DNA from: an uncultured Dysgonomonas sp.
GTDB taxonomy: Bacteria; Bacteroidota; Bacteroidia; Bacteroidales; Dysgonomonadaceae
Reading direction: 5' to 3'
Length of the DNA: 43,033 nt
Assembly: GCA_900556485.1 (NCBI GenBank)
Contig: USOX01000024.1
Location: forward strand, 1-43,033
This document shows, piece by piece, positions 27,452 through 37,714 of the stretch; positions within the stretch are counted from its first letter, which is position 1; each line of letters opens with the position of its first letter. Under the pieces are notes generated by a model. That model made no database searches and was not told where the DNA came from. It saw nothing but the letters and a program-made list of their open reading frames with translations. Made by a program: the position numbers and the translations under genes.

Positions 27452-28447
27452 CTAGTTTTCTTCTATGATATGAAGAATTTTATCTTCGTTTACAATAAAT
27501 CTGATTCGCCTATTTTGTTGTGTATTTACTTCTTCTTTTTCAGTTGAAACAGGGAAGTAGTTTACACTAATTGTAATATTGGGTAAGTTTATATCCCAAG
27601 ATGATCTAATTGTAAAATTTTTGGCACAAATATCTTGATTTGCGGATCTAATATATTCCTCAAAATCCTTGATACCTTCAATTCTTTGTATTTCTCGCCA
27701 GTTCTTCCTTTTTTCATATATTATATTTTCAGCAAGATTCTTCAAGATTTCTTCATATTCTATTTTATTGCACGATTTTATAAAGTCTCTAATGATCTTT
27801 CGAGGAATTTTTTGCTGTTCTTTTATTTGCTTCTTTTTATTTTCTAGATATTTTTCAAAGTCCTCATTTGCAATATTTTGTATTTTGTGGCATCCATCAT
27901 GAAACGCCTCAAGAGAAGTTGTATAAAGTTTATTGAAGAAGTTAGTTCTGTCTATCTCACCATTAGTTCTAAATTCATTTAAAAGCAGAAAACCTTTTTC
28001 TCCAGATATTTTATCTATTCCCTTGCCTATATTAATAAAATAAGATTGTTCACTGTCATCAAATAAAATTTTTACCTCAGTATTAAATCCCTCTGGTTTA
28101 TGATTTGACCTTTTTATGAGATATTTTGTTTCATCCAAAGGATTTTCAGTTGGTCTCCCCCAGCCATCTGTAGATAGCTCAGATTGATATCTTGATATTT
28201 GTAATCTTATTTCTTTCCTACCTCTTTCGAGATCTGAAGTAAATTCATACTCAGGAAAACATTCAAGAATAGCTGAATCTAATTCCCACTCAGCATAATC
28301 ACTGGTAAATTTTAATTGATAGTGATTTTCATATTCAAAAATATAAATTGGAAATTGAATTTTACGATCAATAACTTTTTGTTTAATCAATTCTATGTCG
28401 GATTTTCTATTTACTAATATCGTAATCTCCGTTTCTATTGCTATCAT
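27452..28447 (-). CDS. Unknown 331-aa protein in a Shedu locus
   Basis: I do not recognise this protein. It starts MIAIETEITILVNRKSDIEL, has a mixed alpha/beta first half, a charged coiled-coil-like stretch around EKYLENKKKQIKEQQKIPRK, and a beta-rich C-terminus (LPNITISVNYFPVS). No catalytic motif stands out. It lies directly downstream of the Shedu nuclease gene on the same strand, separated only by a hairpin repeat, and is itself bracketed by two copies of that repeat. It could be a Shedu accessory or an independent defence cassette; both are inference. Confidence 0.65.
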   Translation of the reverse strand: MIAIETEITILVNRKSDIELIKQKVIDRKIQFPIYIFEYENHYQLKFTSDYAEWELDSAILECFPEYEFTSDLERGRKEIRLQISRYQSELSTDGWGRPTENPLDETKYLIKRSNHKPEGFNTEVKILFDDSEQSYFINIGKGIDKISGEKGFLLLNEFRTNGEIDRTNFFNKLYTTSLEAFHDGCHKIQNIANEDFEKYLENKKKQIKEQQKIPRKIIRDFIKSCNKIEYEEILKNLAENIIYEKRKNWREIQRIEGIKDFEEYIRSANQDICAKNFTIRSSWDINLPNITISVNYFPVSTEKEEVNTQQNRRIRFIVNEDKILHIIEEN

Positions 28448-28460
28448 TGAGGGTTTCTTT

Positions 28461-28515
28461 AGGTACTATTGAATTTTTTAGTGTGCCACTGGGGAGGGAT
28501 ACCCCAGTACCTTTT
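28461..28515. repeat. Hairpin repeat, copy 2
   Basis: 55 bp, same orientation as 27387-27443 and differing at few positions (for example AGGTACTATTG against AGGTGCTATTG). The core stem ACTGGGG/CCCCAGT is kept. It lies between the stop of the Shedu gene (28547) and the start of the 331-aa gene. Confidence 0.85.
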
Positions 28516-28546
28516 CGTATAATCAAATATAATATACTTCTTGCGA

Positions 28547-29914
28547 TTAATCTACGTTTTTGTCGTTTTTCGAGAGTAATTCAATGAAAGAATTTAATTG
28601 TTCAAAGCATTCATCATAGGTTATAATTCTCAAATTTTTCTGATTGTTTCGATATAATTCAAATGACCTCTTCATCTCTTTTTTTTCTAATTCAGATAAT
28701 TTCCCCATTATAATTAAGCCTTGTACATTATATGCTTCAACTTCTCTATCATCGGAATTTTTAATCAAAGAGGCAATATCTGTTTCTAATTGGTATTTTT
28801 GCGTAAGAAGTTGAGATATTGCACCAGATAAATCTTTTGATGCAGAATATACACCTGTTTTACGATACGGAGTTTTTTCCAATAAACAAGTATGGGGCGT
28901 TTTAATTTCAACAATAAATATATTATTTGTTATTTTATGCTTCTGCAAAAAATCAGGATACTGCCCATTTGAATTATCGAATGATTTGCCGCCAACATAT
29001 GCTTGATTCTTGAATTGAACATATGGTGACCCCGCAATTGTAGTTAGCAACAACGGGTTTTCTTCAAAAAAGGTTTGATAAGCAGCTTCTTGGTGTTTAT
29101 TACTTAATATCTTTTCAAATTCAGCAACTAATATTGTCAAATAACTTAAATCTGTAGTGTCTTTTAATGTAGATAAACTTTGTTTGTCATCTTGTGATAT
29201 TTTTTTAAAGTCAGTATTTTTCAGTATCTTATATATTACATCTTTTTGAGGTTTTCTTTTCAATTCTGGGTATTTATCAGTATCTATATCATGCAATAAA
29301 ACATCATAAATGAAAAACTCTTTTGCTTCTGTTGCTTCTTTCTGATATAAGTCATTATTCCTGTCAATTCCTCTGCGGATTTTATCAAAATCATCATTAT
29401 TTATGATAATCATATTTCCTTCAATGCCTGTTGGCTTTGTTTTAGAAAGAAGAATCTTTTCACATTCATTAAAGTATCTCAATAATGTGTTTGTTATTAT
29501 TTTGTATTTTTTTTCAAGTCCAAGTCCGAATTTTAATGTCTTAGTAAAGCCTTCAGGAAGGCCATAGATAGCCTCATCACTATTCTCATTCTTTTCAATA
29601 TCAATATCATAACCTTCAAATAAAAGTTGAACACTTCCAGATTCTTTAAATGGTAAAATATCCCCATTTTCATCAAATGCCAGTTTGCTATTCGTGTATT
29701 TAGGTTCTAAAAAATGAGGTGAATTTTCTATAGTATTGGTTGGATAGATAACTGTAATATTTGTTTGTAAGTTAATTTCAATCAATATTTTCTTGTATTT
29801 ACCCTCTATCAAATCTGAATAAAAATATTGAATTTTTTCTTCGTCTTGTTCTACTATAATTGGATTAGAAAATTCCTTTATAGTAGAAAGAGAAAGATCA
29901 TCCATAGGAGGCAT
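28547..29914 (-). CDS. sduA: Shedu-family immune nuclease (DUF4263)
   Basis: A 455-aa protein whose last 190 residues match the DUF4263 nuclease domain of the single-gene Shedu anti-phage system. A helix EAAYQTFFEENPLLLT is followed by YPDFLQKH and IVEIKTPH (about residue 335), which supply the D...ExK residues of a PD-(D/E)XK nuclease. The N-terminal 260 residues are a separate, beta-rich region, as in other Shedu proteins where N-terminal domains vary and regulate activity. Length fits the family. It probably acts alone, though the downstream gene may belong with it. Confidence 0.8.
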   Translation of the reverse strand: MPPMDDLSLSTIKEFSNPIIVEQDEEKIQYFYSDLIEGKYKKILIEINLQTNITVIYPTNTIENSPHFLEPKYTNSKLAFDENGDILPFKESGSVQLLFEGYDIDIEKNENSDEAIYGLPEGFTKTLKFGLGLEKKYKIITNTLLRYFNECEKILLSKTKPTGIEGNMIIINNDDFDKIRRGIDRNNDLYQKEATEAKEFFIYDVLLHDIDTDKYPELKRKPQKDVIYKILKNTDFKKISQDDKQSLSTLKDTTDLSYLTILVAEFEKILSNKHQEAAYQTFFEENPLLLTTIAGSPYVQFKNQAYVGGKSFDNSNGQYPDFLQKHKITNNIFIVEIKTPHTCLLEKTPYRKTGVYSASKDLSGAISQLLTQKYQLETDIASLIKNSDDREVEAYNVQGLIIMGKLSELEKKEMKRSFELYRNNQKNLRIITYDECFEQLNSFIELLSKNDKNVD

Positions 29915-30029
29915 AGAATCTGAAAAATATCATTCATATCTTTTGATTTTTATATAACCTCCAAATTTAGCAAATATTTAAGAACCAGAATATATACACA
30001 CCTATATATTTAAAAATTACTCACATAAC

Positions 30030-30064
30030 GCCACATACTGCCAAACCGAAGCCACATGCTGCCA
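30030..30064 (+). promoter_or_regulatory. Paired 14-bp direct repeat upstream of the DUF1896-methylase operon
   Basis: GCCACATACTGCCA at 30030-30043 and GCCACATGCTGCCA at 30051-30064, 21 bp apart. A -7-like TATTTTTA lies at 30103-30110, and the ATG at 30152 is 88 bp after the second unit, the same distance as at 23305-23393. Confidence 0.7.
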
Positions 30065-30112
30065 CCCGTTTCAAAACCAGCTTTCAGATTACTGATTACA
30101 GGTATTTTTACC

Positions 30113-30132
30113 CTGCATTAATAGTGATGCAG
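30113..30132 (+). promoter_or_regulatory. Leader hairpin CTGCAT-N8-ATGCAG, second copy
   Basis: Matches 23354-23373 with one loop difference, also followed by AACAAAA and placed 20 bp before the start codon. This supports a duplicated promoter-leader module. Confidence 0.5.
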
Positions 30133-30151
30133 AACAAAATCAGTAATCCGT

Positions 30152-30598
30152 ATGAAATACAATTCAAATTTAGAGCCTGCGGAAATGTCGTACTTCCGGC
30201 TCAATCTATTATCTTATTTACGAGATTCCCACCCCAACAAAGCCAATGATCTTTCATTTATTGCCGGACGTGGGGATATGGCAGCCGAAGCGTACAGCGA
30301 AGCCGTTAAAAGTGGCTTAGACCATATTCAGGTAGCCGAAATCGCAAACGAAGCCTTATTCAAAGGCTTACATTTTTCTCCTTATAATGTGATTGTCGAA
30401 ATTCTTTGGAATGAGTTTTTCGACGAAGTTTCTCCGGGCGAAGCCCAAACAAAGGCGAAAGAATTGCTACCTGAATGTCAGGCGGTATTTGCCAAATACA
30501 ACCTGAATGATGATTATGTCGAAACGACCGAGTACCAGTCGCTCTATACGGAGCTTGTCGGCACAATCCTGATATTGCTCGAAAATGAGTTACAATAA
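30152..30598 (+). CDS. DUF1896-family protein
   Basis: A 148-aa protein of the DUF1896 family found in Bacteroidales conjugative elements just before the large methylase/helicase. A typical segment is [20 protein letters not shown], followed by [20 protein letters not shown]. It is mostly helical. It overlaps the next gene by 14 bp, so the two are translated together. Function unknown; a role with its partner in DNA handling or protection on transfer is inference. Confidence 0.8.
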   Translation: MKYNSNLEPAEMSYFRLNLLSYLRDSHPNKANDLSFIAGRGDMAAEAYSEAVKSGLDHIQVAEIANEALFKGLHFSPYNVIVEILWNEFFDEVSPGEAQTKAKELLPECQAVFAKYNLNDDYVETTEYQSLYTELVGTILILLENELQ

Positions 30599-33500
30599 GC
30601 GAACTCATTTGCGTCAGAACATTGATGCAATAAAGTTAGCGTTAAGGCTCGACAAGGAACAAAAAAAGGCAACTCCCGAAGAACGGGAAATACTCGCTAA
30701 ATATTCAGGCTTTGGAGGGATTAAAGCAATCCTTAATCCTGCCGACAAACCCGAAGATATTCAGCGGTGGTCTAAATCCGAAGTCGAGCTTTTTCCGTTG
30801 GTGCAGGAACTCCACGAGGTACTCCGTGAAAGTTCGCCCACACCGGAAGTCTACAAACGCTATGTTAGTTCCCTGAAAACTTCTATCCTTACAGCATTCT
30901 ACACACCTAAGCCTGTTATTGATGCGTTGGCGGATGCACTAAAGGATAGCGGCATAATACCGACACGCTTTTTAGAACCCAGTGCCGGAACAGGTGCTTT
31001 TATTTCTTCTTTCAAAGATACCGCACCCAAAGCCAAAGTAACCAGTTTTGAAAAGGATTTATTGACAGGTAAAATCCTCTCACACCTCTATCCTGATGAC
31101 AAAGTTCGGATTGAGGGTTACGAAAAAATGGAAGGGCGTTACTCACAGCATTTTGATGTGGTTGCATCCAATATACCTTTTGGCGATGTTTCGGTATTCG
31201 ATCCGTTATTATCCAACCATGAAATACCCGCCGTTAAACAATCTACACAGGCGATACACAACTACTTTTTTGTAAAAAGTGTTATGTCGGCCAGAGAGGG
31301 CGGGATAATTGCCTTTATTACCAGTCAGGGCGTACTTAATTCGGAACAAAACAAACCGATACGGGAATACCTGATGAATAGCTGCGATATTGTTTCCGCT
31401 ATCCGTCTGCCTAATAACCTGTTTTCCGACCATGCCGGAACAGAAGTCGGCAGCGATCTTATTATCCTGCAACGGAATAATAAAAATATCGTTCCGAACC
31501 AACGACAGCAGGATTTTATCGAATCACGCAAGTTATCCAATGGAATATCCATTAATAACCTGTTCCGTGATTTTGATAGGGTTGTGCAGACCAGTTCAAA
31601 GATAGATACTGATCCATACGGTAAACCTGCGATTGTCTTTACCCACGAGGGTGGAGTGGAAGGTATCGCCAAAGACCTACGGCAAATGCTGAAAGAAGAT
31701 TTCTCCCAACATTTGGACTTGCAGCGTTACCAATCCCATGCACAGGAAAGTTCAGTACAGGCAGCAGTTCAACAAACCGAAACAGTAAAACCTGCGATAG
31801 AGAACAAACCGGAACCACCCAAACAACAGGCAACTTATTCAGGTACTCTTTTCGACATGGTCGATCCTGCCATAAAAAAAGAGCCGACTACGGAGGCGAA
31901 ACCCCTGCCCGTAACGCAGGAGCCATTAATAACACTCTATGACCTTTTCGGGTTTACCCAAGAAGAACGCAGTCAGGTAAGCAAACCTAAAAAACGAGGT
32001 AAAAAGTCCAAATCACAGGCAAGTAAGTCTAAGGAACTGCCATTTATGGACTGGCGGGAAGAAATGGCGCACAACACCGCACAAGAACGGGAAAAGCTAC
32101 AACAGGAAACTGCCGAAGCCTATCCCGTATTTGATGCCCGTCGGGAAGAACAATTGGAACGGCTGAAAGAAGAAGCCGAACGGGAACAGCAGGAACACAT
32201 GAAACCTGTTCCTTTCCTCTTGGAAGATATACCGCCCCATTACCGGGAAGGTTCATTGGTAACGGACGAAAATAATCGTATCGGTTATTTTCGTGATTTG
32301 AATGGATTTCAGCCGATGTTCCATCCGCTTCAGCTCACCGGAACACAGCAGGCGAAAGCGTCCCTTTACATTGAAATACGGGACACTTATCACCACCTGT
32401 ATAGCAACGAAGCAACAAGGTTGGAAGCCAATCCCGCATTAAGGGAAATGCTTAACCGACTATATGATGATTTTACCCGTCGTTTCGGAAATATCAACGA
32501 TGCGAAAAATCTAAGCCTTATTAAAATGGATGCCGGAGGAACGGAAATTCTTTCTCTGGAACGCTATGTAAACGGCAAAGCCGTCAAAGCCGATATTTTC
32601 CAACAACCGGTTGCTTTCAATCCGAATGAAATAACTTCCGCTGAAAATGCACGGGAAGCCCTGACCGCTTCGCTCAATAAGTATGCAACGGTAAACCTTG
32701 AATATATGGCAGGGCTAACGGGTGGTACTTCGGATAAAATACTGGAGGAACTGAAAGGGCAGGTATTCTTCAATCCGATGATAGGCGCTTATGAAATAAA
32801 AGACAAATTCATAAGCGGCAATGTTATTTCCAAAGCAGAATACGTCGAGCGATATTTGGAGAACCACTCCGACCATGAATCGGCAACAGAATCATTAAAG
32901 GCTCTGAAAGAAGCAATACCCCGTCCGATAGCATTCGAGGATTTGGATTTTAATTTCGGGGAACGGTGGATTCCGTCGGGCATTTACAGCAAATACGCTT
33001 CACATTTGTTTGATACGAATGTATCGGTGCATTATGCTCAAAGCCGTGATGAGTACACCTTGAAAGCCGACAGCAAAAATATCAAAATATGGGATCAGTA
33101 CGCTGTTAAGGCAACAAGCCGGACTTTCGACGGCATTGCCCTTATGAAACACGCACTGCATAATACCTCGCCCGATATTACCAAGAAAGTCAATAAACTG
33201 ATTGACGGGGAAATAAAAGAGGTCAAGGTGCGTGATTCCGAATCTATACAGCTCGCCAATTCTAAGATTGACGAGATACGGAACGGTTTCGTTGAATGGC
33301 TTAACGAACAATCGCCGGAGTTCAAAGACCGACTGGCAGATAAATATAACCGCACGTTTAATTGTTTCGTCCGTCCGGAGTATGACGGAAGCCACCAAGA
33401 GTTTCCCGGACTTGATTTGAAAGGGTTGGGTATTCCCGACCTGTACAAGAGCCAAAAGGATGCTGTTTGGCTTGATAAACTCAATGGCGGGGGCATAATC

Positions 33501-36173
33501 GACCACGAAGTCGGCGGCGGAAAAACCCTGATAATGTGCGTAAGCGCCTACGAGAAAAAACGTTTGGGATTGGTAAATAAACCACTTATTATGGCTCTCA
33601 AAGCCAATGTACATGAAATAGCCCAAACTTTCTGTACGGCTTACCCTAATGCCAAAGTGCTGTATCCGGGCAAAGAAGATTTCACACCCGCTAAACGGGC
33701 GAAGATCTTCAACGAAATGAAGAATAACAACTGGGACGCTATTATTTTAACACACGAACAGTTCGGCATGATACCCCAGTCGCCCGAAATACAGCAACGG
33801 ATATTACAGGCGGAACTGGATTCGGTTGAAGAAAATCTGGAAGTATTACGGGCACAAGGCAAGGAGATTTCCCGTGCTATGGAAAAAGGCTTAGTCAAAA
33901 GACAATTAAACCTTGAAGCCAAACTGGAAAATATTACCTATCAGATTGAGAACCGAAAAGATGATACAGTAGATTTTCGTCTAATGGGTATCGACCACCT
34001 GTACGTCGATGAGAGCCACCGATTCAAGAACCTTACCTTTACAACCCGACACGACAGGGTTGCAGGTTTGGGTAATGCCGAAGGCTCACAACGTGCCTTG
34101 AATATGCTTTTTGCCCTGCGTACCATTCAGGACAGGACGGGCAAAGATTTGGGAGCAACTTTTCTTTCAGGTACAACCATTTCCAATTCGCTGACGGAGT
34201 TATACTTGCTTTTCAAGTATCTCCGGCCAAACGAACTGGAACGACAAGGCATTAATACATTTGATGCGTGGGCAGCCATTTTCGCCAAAAAGTCGATAGA
34301 CTACGAATTTTCTGTTACCAATGAGATAGTTCAGAAAGAACGCTTCCGGTATTTTATCAAAGTACCCGAATTAGCGGCTTTTTATGCTGAAATAACGGAC
34401 TATCGTTCTGCGGAGGATATTGGTATCGACAGACCTGTTAAAAACGAAATTCTGCATAATATTCCACCCACTCCCGACCAACAGGAATTTATTCAGAAGT
34501 TGGTAGAGTTCGCCAAAACAGGCAAAGGCGAAATATTGGGACGTGAACCGTTGTCGGAAAAAGAAGAAAAAGCGAAAATGTTGATTGCGACCGATTATGC
34601 CCGAAAAATGTCGCTTGATATGCGGCTCATTGATCCAGTTAAATATGGCGACCATGTAGACAACAAGGCTTCGCACGTTGCTAAAATGGTATCGGACTAT
34701 TATACGAAATTCAAAGACCACAAAGCTACGCAATTTGTTTTCTCCGATTTAGGTACATACAAGCCCGGACAATGGAACCCATGCTCCGAGATAAAGCGTA
34801 AACTGGTGGATGACTATGGAATCCCCGCTCACGAAATACGCTTTATTCAGGAAGCCAAAACGGATAAGGCTCGTAAAACCATGATTAAAGACATGAACGA
34901 GGGCAAAATCCGTGTACTGTTCGGCTCTACCGAAATGTTAGGAACAGGCGTAAACGCTCAAAAACGATGCGTTGCAATCCACCATTTAGATGCACCTTGG
35001 CGACCGTCAGATTTGGAGCAGCGGGACGGTCGGGGCATTCGTAAAGGCAACGATATTGCAAAGCTGTATGCTGATAATAAAGTAGATGTTCTTATCTATG
35101 CGGTTGAAAAATCATTGGATGCGTACAAGTTTGGTTTACTCCATAACAAACAGCTTTTCATTCGCCAGTTGAAAAACAATTCACTGGGCAGCCGTACCAT
35201 TGACGAGGGCAGTATGGACGAAAAAGGCAGTATGAACTTTTCCGAGTATGTGGCAATTCTTTCAGGTAATACCGAACTATTGGAGAAAGCACGTTTAGAA
35301 AAGAAAATCGCTTCTTTGGAATCCGAACGGCAGGCGTTCATGCGTGGCAAGTCTTCATCACGTTACAAATTGGAAGATATTGTGTCTAATGTGGAGAAAA
35401 ACAACGGATTTATTAACCGCATATCTAAGGATATTGAAGCGTTTAACTCTCGTGTTCAGTATCAGCCGGACGGAATTACCCGCCTGAATCCTGTTCAGTT
35501 GGACGGATTGCAAGGTAGCAACCCGAAAGAAGTCGGGCTGAAGCTGAATGAAATAGCCGATAAAGCCCGTACACATGGAGCGCATGAGAAAATCGGTACG
35601 CTTTACGGTTTTGATTTAATGGTAAAGTCCGAAACCACAGCCAAAGACGGCTTCGATGTGATACAAAACCGTTTCTTTATTAAGGGAGAGGGCGATATTC
35701 TTTACAACTATAATCATGGAGTAATGGCTTCCGATCCGAAGACCGCAGCACAAAATTTCCTGAATGCACTTGATACCATACCTAAACTTTTGGAGAAGTA
35801 TCAGGCGGATAACGAGAAATTGCAAAAGGATATTCCTGTTCTTAAAGAAGTGGTCGAAGGAACTTGGCGAAAGGAACCGGAACTGAAAGCCCTGAAAGAC
35901 GATTTAATTAAGTTAGACCGTGAAATTCAACTTTCTCTGAAACCAATCGAGGAAAGCGAGGGAAAGGAGAGCGTGCAGGACAACAACGTTTCGGTAAACA
36001 ATCAAAGCCAATCACAAGGGAAAGCCGAAACTACCTTTGTCCAGGACACTCCGTTGCCAAATAATTTGCTGGGAGTTAAGGAAATCATGGGCGATAGGCT
36101 TGTTATTACGTCGGTGGGCAGTAGTCCGCCTAAAGTAGAAAAGAAAGACACCTCAAAGGGGATTAAGCTCTAA
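30585..36173 (+). CDS. Giant N6-adenine methylase / SNF2-type helicase fusion
   Basis: A 1862-aa protein. Residues about 1-330 hold an N6-adenine methylase fold with SAM motif [11 protein letters not shown] (129-139) and catalytic motif NIPF (near 194), a variant of NPPF. A charged linker with a coiled coil (about 400-560) follows. Residues about 960-1530 are a superfamily 2 helicase: GGGKT (near 977), DESH (near 1141), LSGTTISNS, and motif [14 protein letters not shown] (near 1478). Such fusions are backbone genes of CTnDOT-like elements and are often annotated as helicase or anti-restriction methylases. They may guard incoming DNA from restriction; that role is inferred. Confidence 0.85.
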   Translation: MSYNKRTHLRQNIDAIKLALRLDKEQKKATPEEREILAKYSGFGGIKAILNPADKPEDIQRWSKSEVELFPLVQELHEVLRESSPTPEVYKRYVSSLKTSILTAFYTPKPVIDALADALKDSGIIPTRFLEPSAGTGAFISSFKDTAPKAKVTSFEKDLLTGKILSHLYPDDKVRIEGYEKMEGRYSQHFDVVASNIPFGDVSVFDPLLSNHEIPAVKQSTQAIHNYFFVKSVMSAREGGIIAFITSQGVLNSEQNKPIREYLMNSCDIVSAIRLPNNLFSDHAGTEVGSDLIILQRNNKNIVPNQRQQDFIESRKLSNGISINNLFRDFDRVVQTSSKIDTDPYGKPAIVFTHEGGVEGIAKDLRQMLKEDFSQHLDLQRYQSHAQESSVQAAVQQTETVKPAIENKPEPPKQQATYSGTLFDMVDPAIKKEPTTEAKPLPVTQEPLITLYDLFGFTQEERSQVSKPKKRGKKSKSQASKSKELPFMDWREEMAHNTAQEREKLQQETAEAYPVFDARREEQLERLKEEAEREQQEHMKPVPFLLEDIPPHYREGSLVTDENNRIGYFRDLNGFQPMFHPLQLTGTQQAKASLYIEIRDTYHHLYSNEATRLEANPALREMLNRLYDDFTRRFGNINDAKNLSLIKMDAGGTEILSLERYVNGKAVKADIFQQPVAFNPNEITSAENAREALTASLNKYATVNLEYMAGLTGGTSDKILEELKGQVFFNPMIGAYEIKDKFISGNVISKAEYVERYLENHSDHESATESLKALKEAIPRPIAFEDLDFNFGERWIPSGIYSKYASHLFDTNVSVHYAQSRDEYTLKADSKNIKIWDQYAVKATSRTFDGIALMKHALHNTSPDITKKVNKLIDGEIKEVKVRDSESIQLANSKIDEIRNGFVEWLNEQSPEFKDRLADKYNRTFNCFVRPEYDGSHQEFPGLDLKGLGIPDLYKSQKDAVWLDKLNGGGIIDHEVGGGKTLIMCVSAYEKKRLGLVNKPLIMALKANVHEIAQTFCTAYPNAKVLYPGKEDFTPAKRAKIFNEMKNNNWDAIILTHEQFGMIPQSPEIQQRILQAELDSVEENLEVLRAQGKEISRAMEKGLVKRQLNLEAKLENITYQIENRKDDTVDFRLMGIDHLYVDESHRFKNLTFTTRHDRVAGLGNAEGSQRALNMLFALRTIQDRTGKDLGATFLSGTTISNSLTELYLLFKYLRPNELERQGINTFDAWAAIFAKKSIDYEFSVTNEIVQKERFRYFIKVPELAAFYAEITDYRSAEDIGIDRPVKNEILHNIPPTPDQQEFIQKLVEFAKTGKGEILGREPLSEKEEKAKMLIATDYARKMSLDMRLIDPVKYGDHVDNKASHVAKMVSDYYTKFKDHKATQFVFSDLGTYKPGQWNPCSEIKRKLVDDYGIPAHEIRFIQEAKTDKARKTMIKDMNEGKIRVLFGSTEMLGTGVNAQKRCVAIHHLDAPWRPSDLEQRDGRGIRKGNDIAKLYADNKVDVLIYAVEKSLDAYKFGLLHNKQLFIRQLKNNSLGSRTIDEGSMDEKGSMNFSEYVAILSGNTELLEKARLEKKIASLESERQAFMRGKSSSRYKLEDIVSNVEKNNGFINRISKDIEAFNSRVQYQPDGITRLNPVQLDGLQGSNPKEVGLKLNEIADKARTHGAHEKIGTLYGFDLMVKSETTAKDGFDVIQNRFFIKGEGDILYNYNHGVMASDPKTAAQNFLNALDTIPKLLEKYQADNEKLQKDIPVLKEVVEGTWRKEPELKALKDDLIKLDREIQLSLKPIEESEGKESVQDNNVSVNNQSQSQGKAETTFVQDTPLPNNLLGVKEIMGDRLVITSVGSSPPKVEKKDTSKGIKL

Positions 36174-36179
36174 CAGAAA

Positions 36180-36205
36180 AGCGGTTAATTTGATTAGCCG
36201 CTTTT
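36180..36205. terminator. Terminator after the methylase/helicase gene
   Basis: A 10-bp stem with one G-T pair (AGCGGTTAAT with ATTAGCCGCT) and TTTTT after it, 7 bp beyond the stop. The convergent yhcG gene ends at 36216. Confidence 0.85.
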
Positions 36206-36215
36206 TCATTCTATA

Positions 36216-37196
36216 TCATTTGTCAAATAATTCGTGCAGTTTCCGTTGAAGTATTTTCTTATCAGGTAACTGGGTTTTATACTCTGATACCATTGTTGGA
36301 GATAAATACCTGCTTAAAGCATATTCTACGACCTCGGTATCCTTGTCCTTACATAATAGAATCCCAATACTCGGATTTTCATTAGCCTTTTTTACATCCC
36401 GATCTAATGCTTCCAAATAGAAATTTAATTGACCTAAATGTTCCGGTTTAAATTTCTCAGCCTTTAATTCAAAAGCTATTAAACATTGTAAACTACGATG
36501 AAAAAAGAGGAGGTCAATATAGAAATCACTATTCCCAACCTGTATCCGATATTCCTCTCCAACAAAGAGAAAATCTTTACCAAGTTCAAGAATAAAATTT
36601 TTCATTTGTCGAATTAGTCCCTTTTGTAACTCGCTTTCGCTATGAGATTCCGGCAAACCTAAAAATTCTAATATATAGCTATCTCTGAAGCTATTTGCGA
36701 TGTCAGGATAGATTTCTCTCACCACTGGTGAGAGTTTTGTATTCCCTATCATAGTTCGTTCAAAAAGTCCTGATGATATTTGACGGTCTAATTCTCTTTT
36801 TGAATATCGTTCGTTTTTAGACATATTGAGGTAAAACTCCATTTCCTCAATACTTTTGCTGCGGGAAAATATCAACAGATTATTCGTCCAACTAATTTCT
36901 CTCACCAGTGGTGAGAGTTTTGGAAAATCCTTATATGTTTCGTAGAATTGCTTCATTCTCCAAAGATTCTTATCTGAAAAACCTTTCAATTCGGGTTCAT
37001 GTTTGGATAGGTAAACAGCCAATTCTTTAACAACTGATTCGCCCCATTTAGCAGTTTCCAACTGTTTACTTATATATTCTCCGACATTCCAATATAGGTT
37101 TATCATTTCCGCATTTACGGTTTTCATAGCATTGTATTGTGCCTGCCGGATCATCAATACAATTTCGGAAAAATTTTGTTGTTGGCTTAACTGCAT
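36216..37196 (-). CDS. yhcG: YhcG-family (DUF1016) PD-(D/E)XK nuclease
   Basis: A 326-aa protein with the N-terminal DUF1016 helical domain (NLYWNVGEYISKQL, WRMKQFYETY) and C-terminal nuclease domain (DFYIDLLFFHRSLQCLIAFE then LKAEKFKPEHLGQLNFYL). D...ExK residues appear as YIDLLF and FELKAE. The family is common on mobile elements and near restriction systems and is thought to cut or repair DNA. Two near-identical 19-bp palindromes inside the gene encode the repeated peptide KLSPxVREI. A -7-like TATTTTTG lies at 37215-37222 (minus strand), so it probably has its own promoter. Confidence 0.8.
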   Translation of the reverse strand: MQLSQQQNFSEIVLMIRQAQYNAMKTVNAEMINLYWNVGEYISKQLETAKWGESVVKELAVYLSKHEPELKGFSDKNLWRMKQFYETYKDFPKLSPLVREISWTNNLLIFSRSKSIEEMEFYLNMSKNERYSKRELDRQISSGLFERTMIGNTKLSPVVREIYPDIANSFRDSYILEFLGLPESHSESELQKGLIRQMKNFILELGKDFLFVGEEYRIQVGNSDFYIDLLFFHRSLQCLIAFELKAEKFKPEHLGQLNFYLEALDRDVKKANENPSIGILLCKDKDTEVVEYALSRYLSPTMVSEYKTQLPDKKILQRKLHELFDK

Positions 37197-37262
37197 ATCA
37201 TTCTAATTAAAGTGCAAAAATACAAATAAATATCTGGAACACATTATAGTTGCTCTTGCAAT

Positions 37263-37298
37263 AAAGCCCATGCCTGTCATCACGACGGTATGGGCTTT
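37263..37298. terminator. Hairpin between the primase cluster and yhcG
   Basis: A 12-bp stem with one wobble pair (AAAGCCCATGCC with GGTATGGGCTTT) around a 12-nt loop, located 55 bp after the end of the minus-strand HTH gene. Likely ends the HTH-primase-HTH transcript. Confidence 0.7.
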
Positions 37299-37352
37299 GT
37301 ACTAACATTAAATCAGCACTATGAACTTTAGCAAAATAAAAACAAACCACCC

Positions 37353-37700
37353 TCACGGGTTATCTGTATCTTCAGGGGTTTCATTGTCTTCGGGATTCTC
37401 TGGATTTTTATCATCCTTTCCTTTGTTGAAATTCTCTCTGATGAACTTATGGACATCGCTTTCTTTGTAATAGGTTTTTTTATAGACTGTCTGAAAAGGC
37501 AGTTCGCCTGTACTACGATAGCGTTGTAACGTTCGTTTACTTACATGGAGTAGCTGACACAAATCCTGATTATCAAACAATAATTCTCCGTCTAACATAT
37601 TCCTGCGTTTACTCATTTTATCAAGGGTTTTATCCTGTTTGTCGAAGCGGTACATGATTCGTTCCATCCACGCTTCAAAGTCTTCTTTGCTTATATACAT
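37353..37700 (-). CDS. Excisionase-like HTH protein
   Basis: A 115-aa protein with a MerR/excisionase-type helix-turn-helix (DLCQLLHVSKRTLQRYRSTG, followed by ELPF), a wing containing KKTYYKESDV, and an acidic Pro/Asn/Asp tail. It resembles the small HTH proteins (Xis2c/Xis2d type) near excision genes of CTnDOT-like elements. It lies 14 bp after the primase gene on the same strand. DNA-binding regulation or excision is the likely role. Confidence 0.75.
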   Translation of the reverse strand: MYISKEDFEAWMERIMYRFDKQDKTLDKMSKRRNMLDGELLFDNQDLCQLLHVSKRTLQRYRSTGELPFQTVYKKTYYKESDVHKFIRENFNKGKDDKNPENPEDNETPEDTDNP

Positions 37701-37714
37701 AACTATTCGGGGTT

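Noticed and set aside
27387..28515. Integron-like gene cassette with attC sites
   Set aside because: The hairpin repeats lack the RYYYAAC/GTTRRRY core sites of attC and no integron integrase is present.
33000..33626. 208-codon minus-strand frame inside the methylase/helicase gene
   Set aside because: It lies entirely antisense to helicase-region coding sequence and has no recognisable features.
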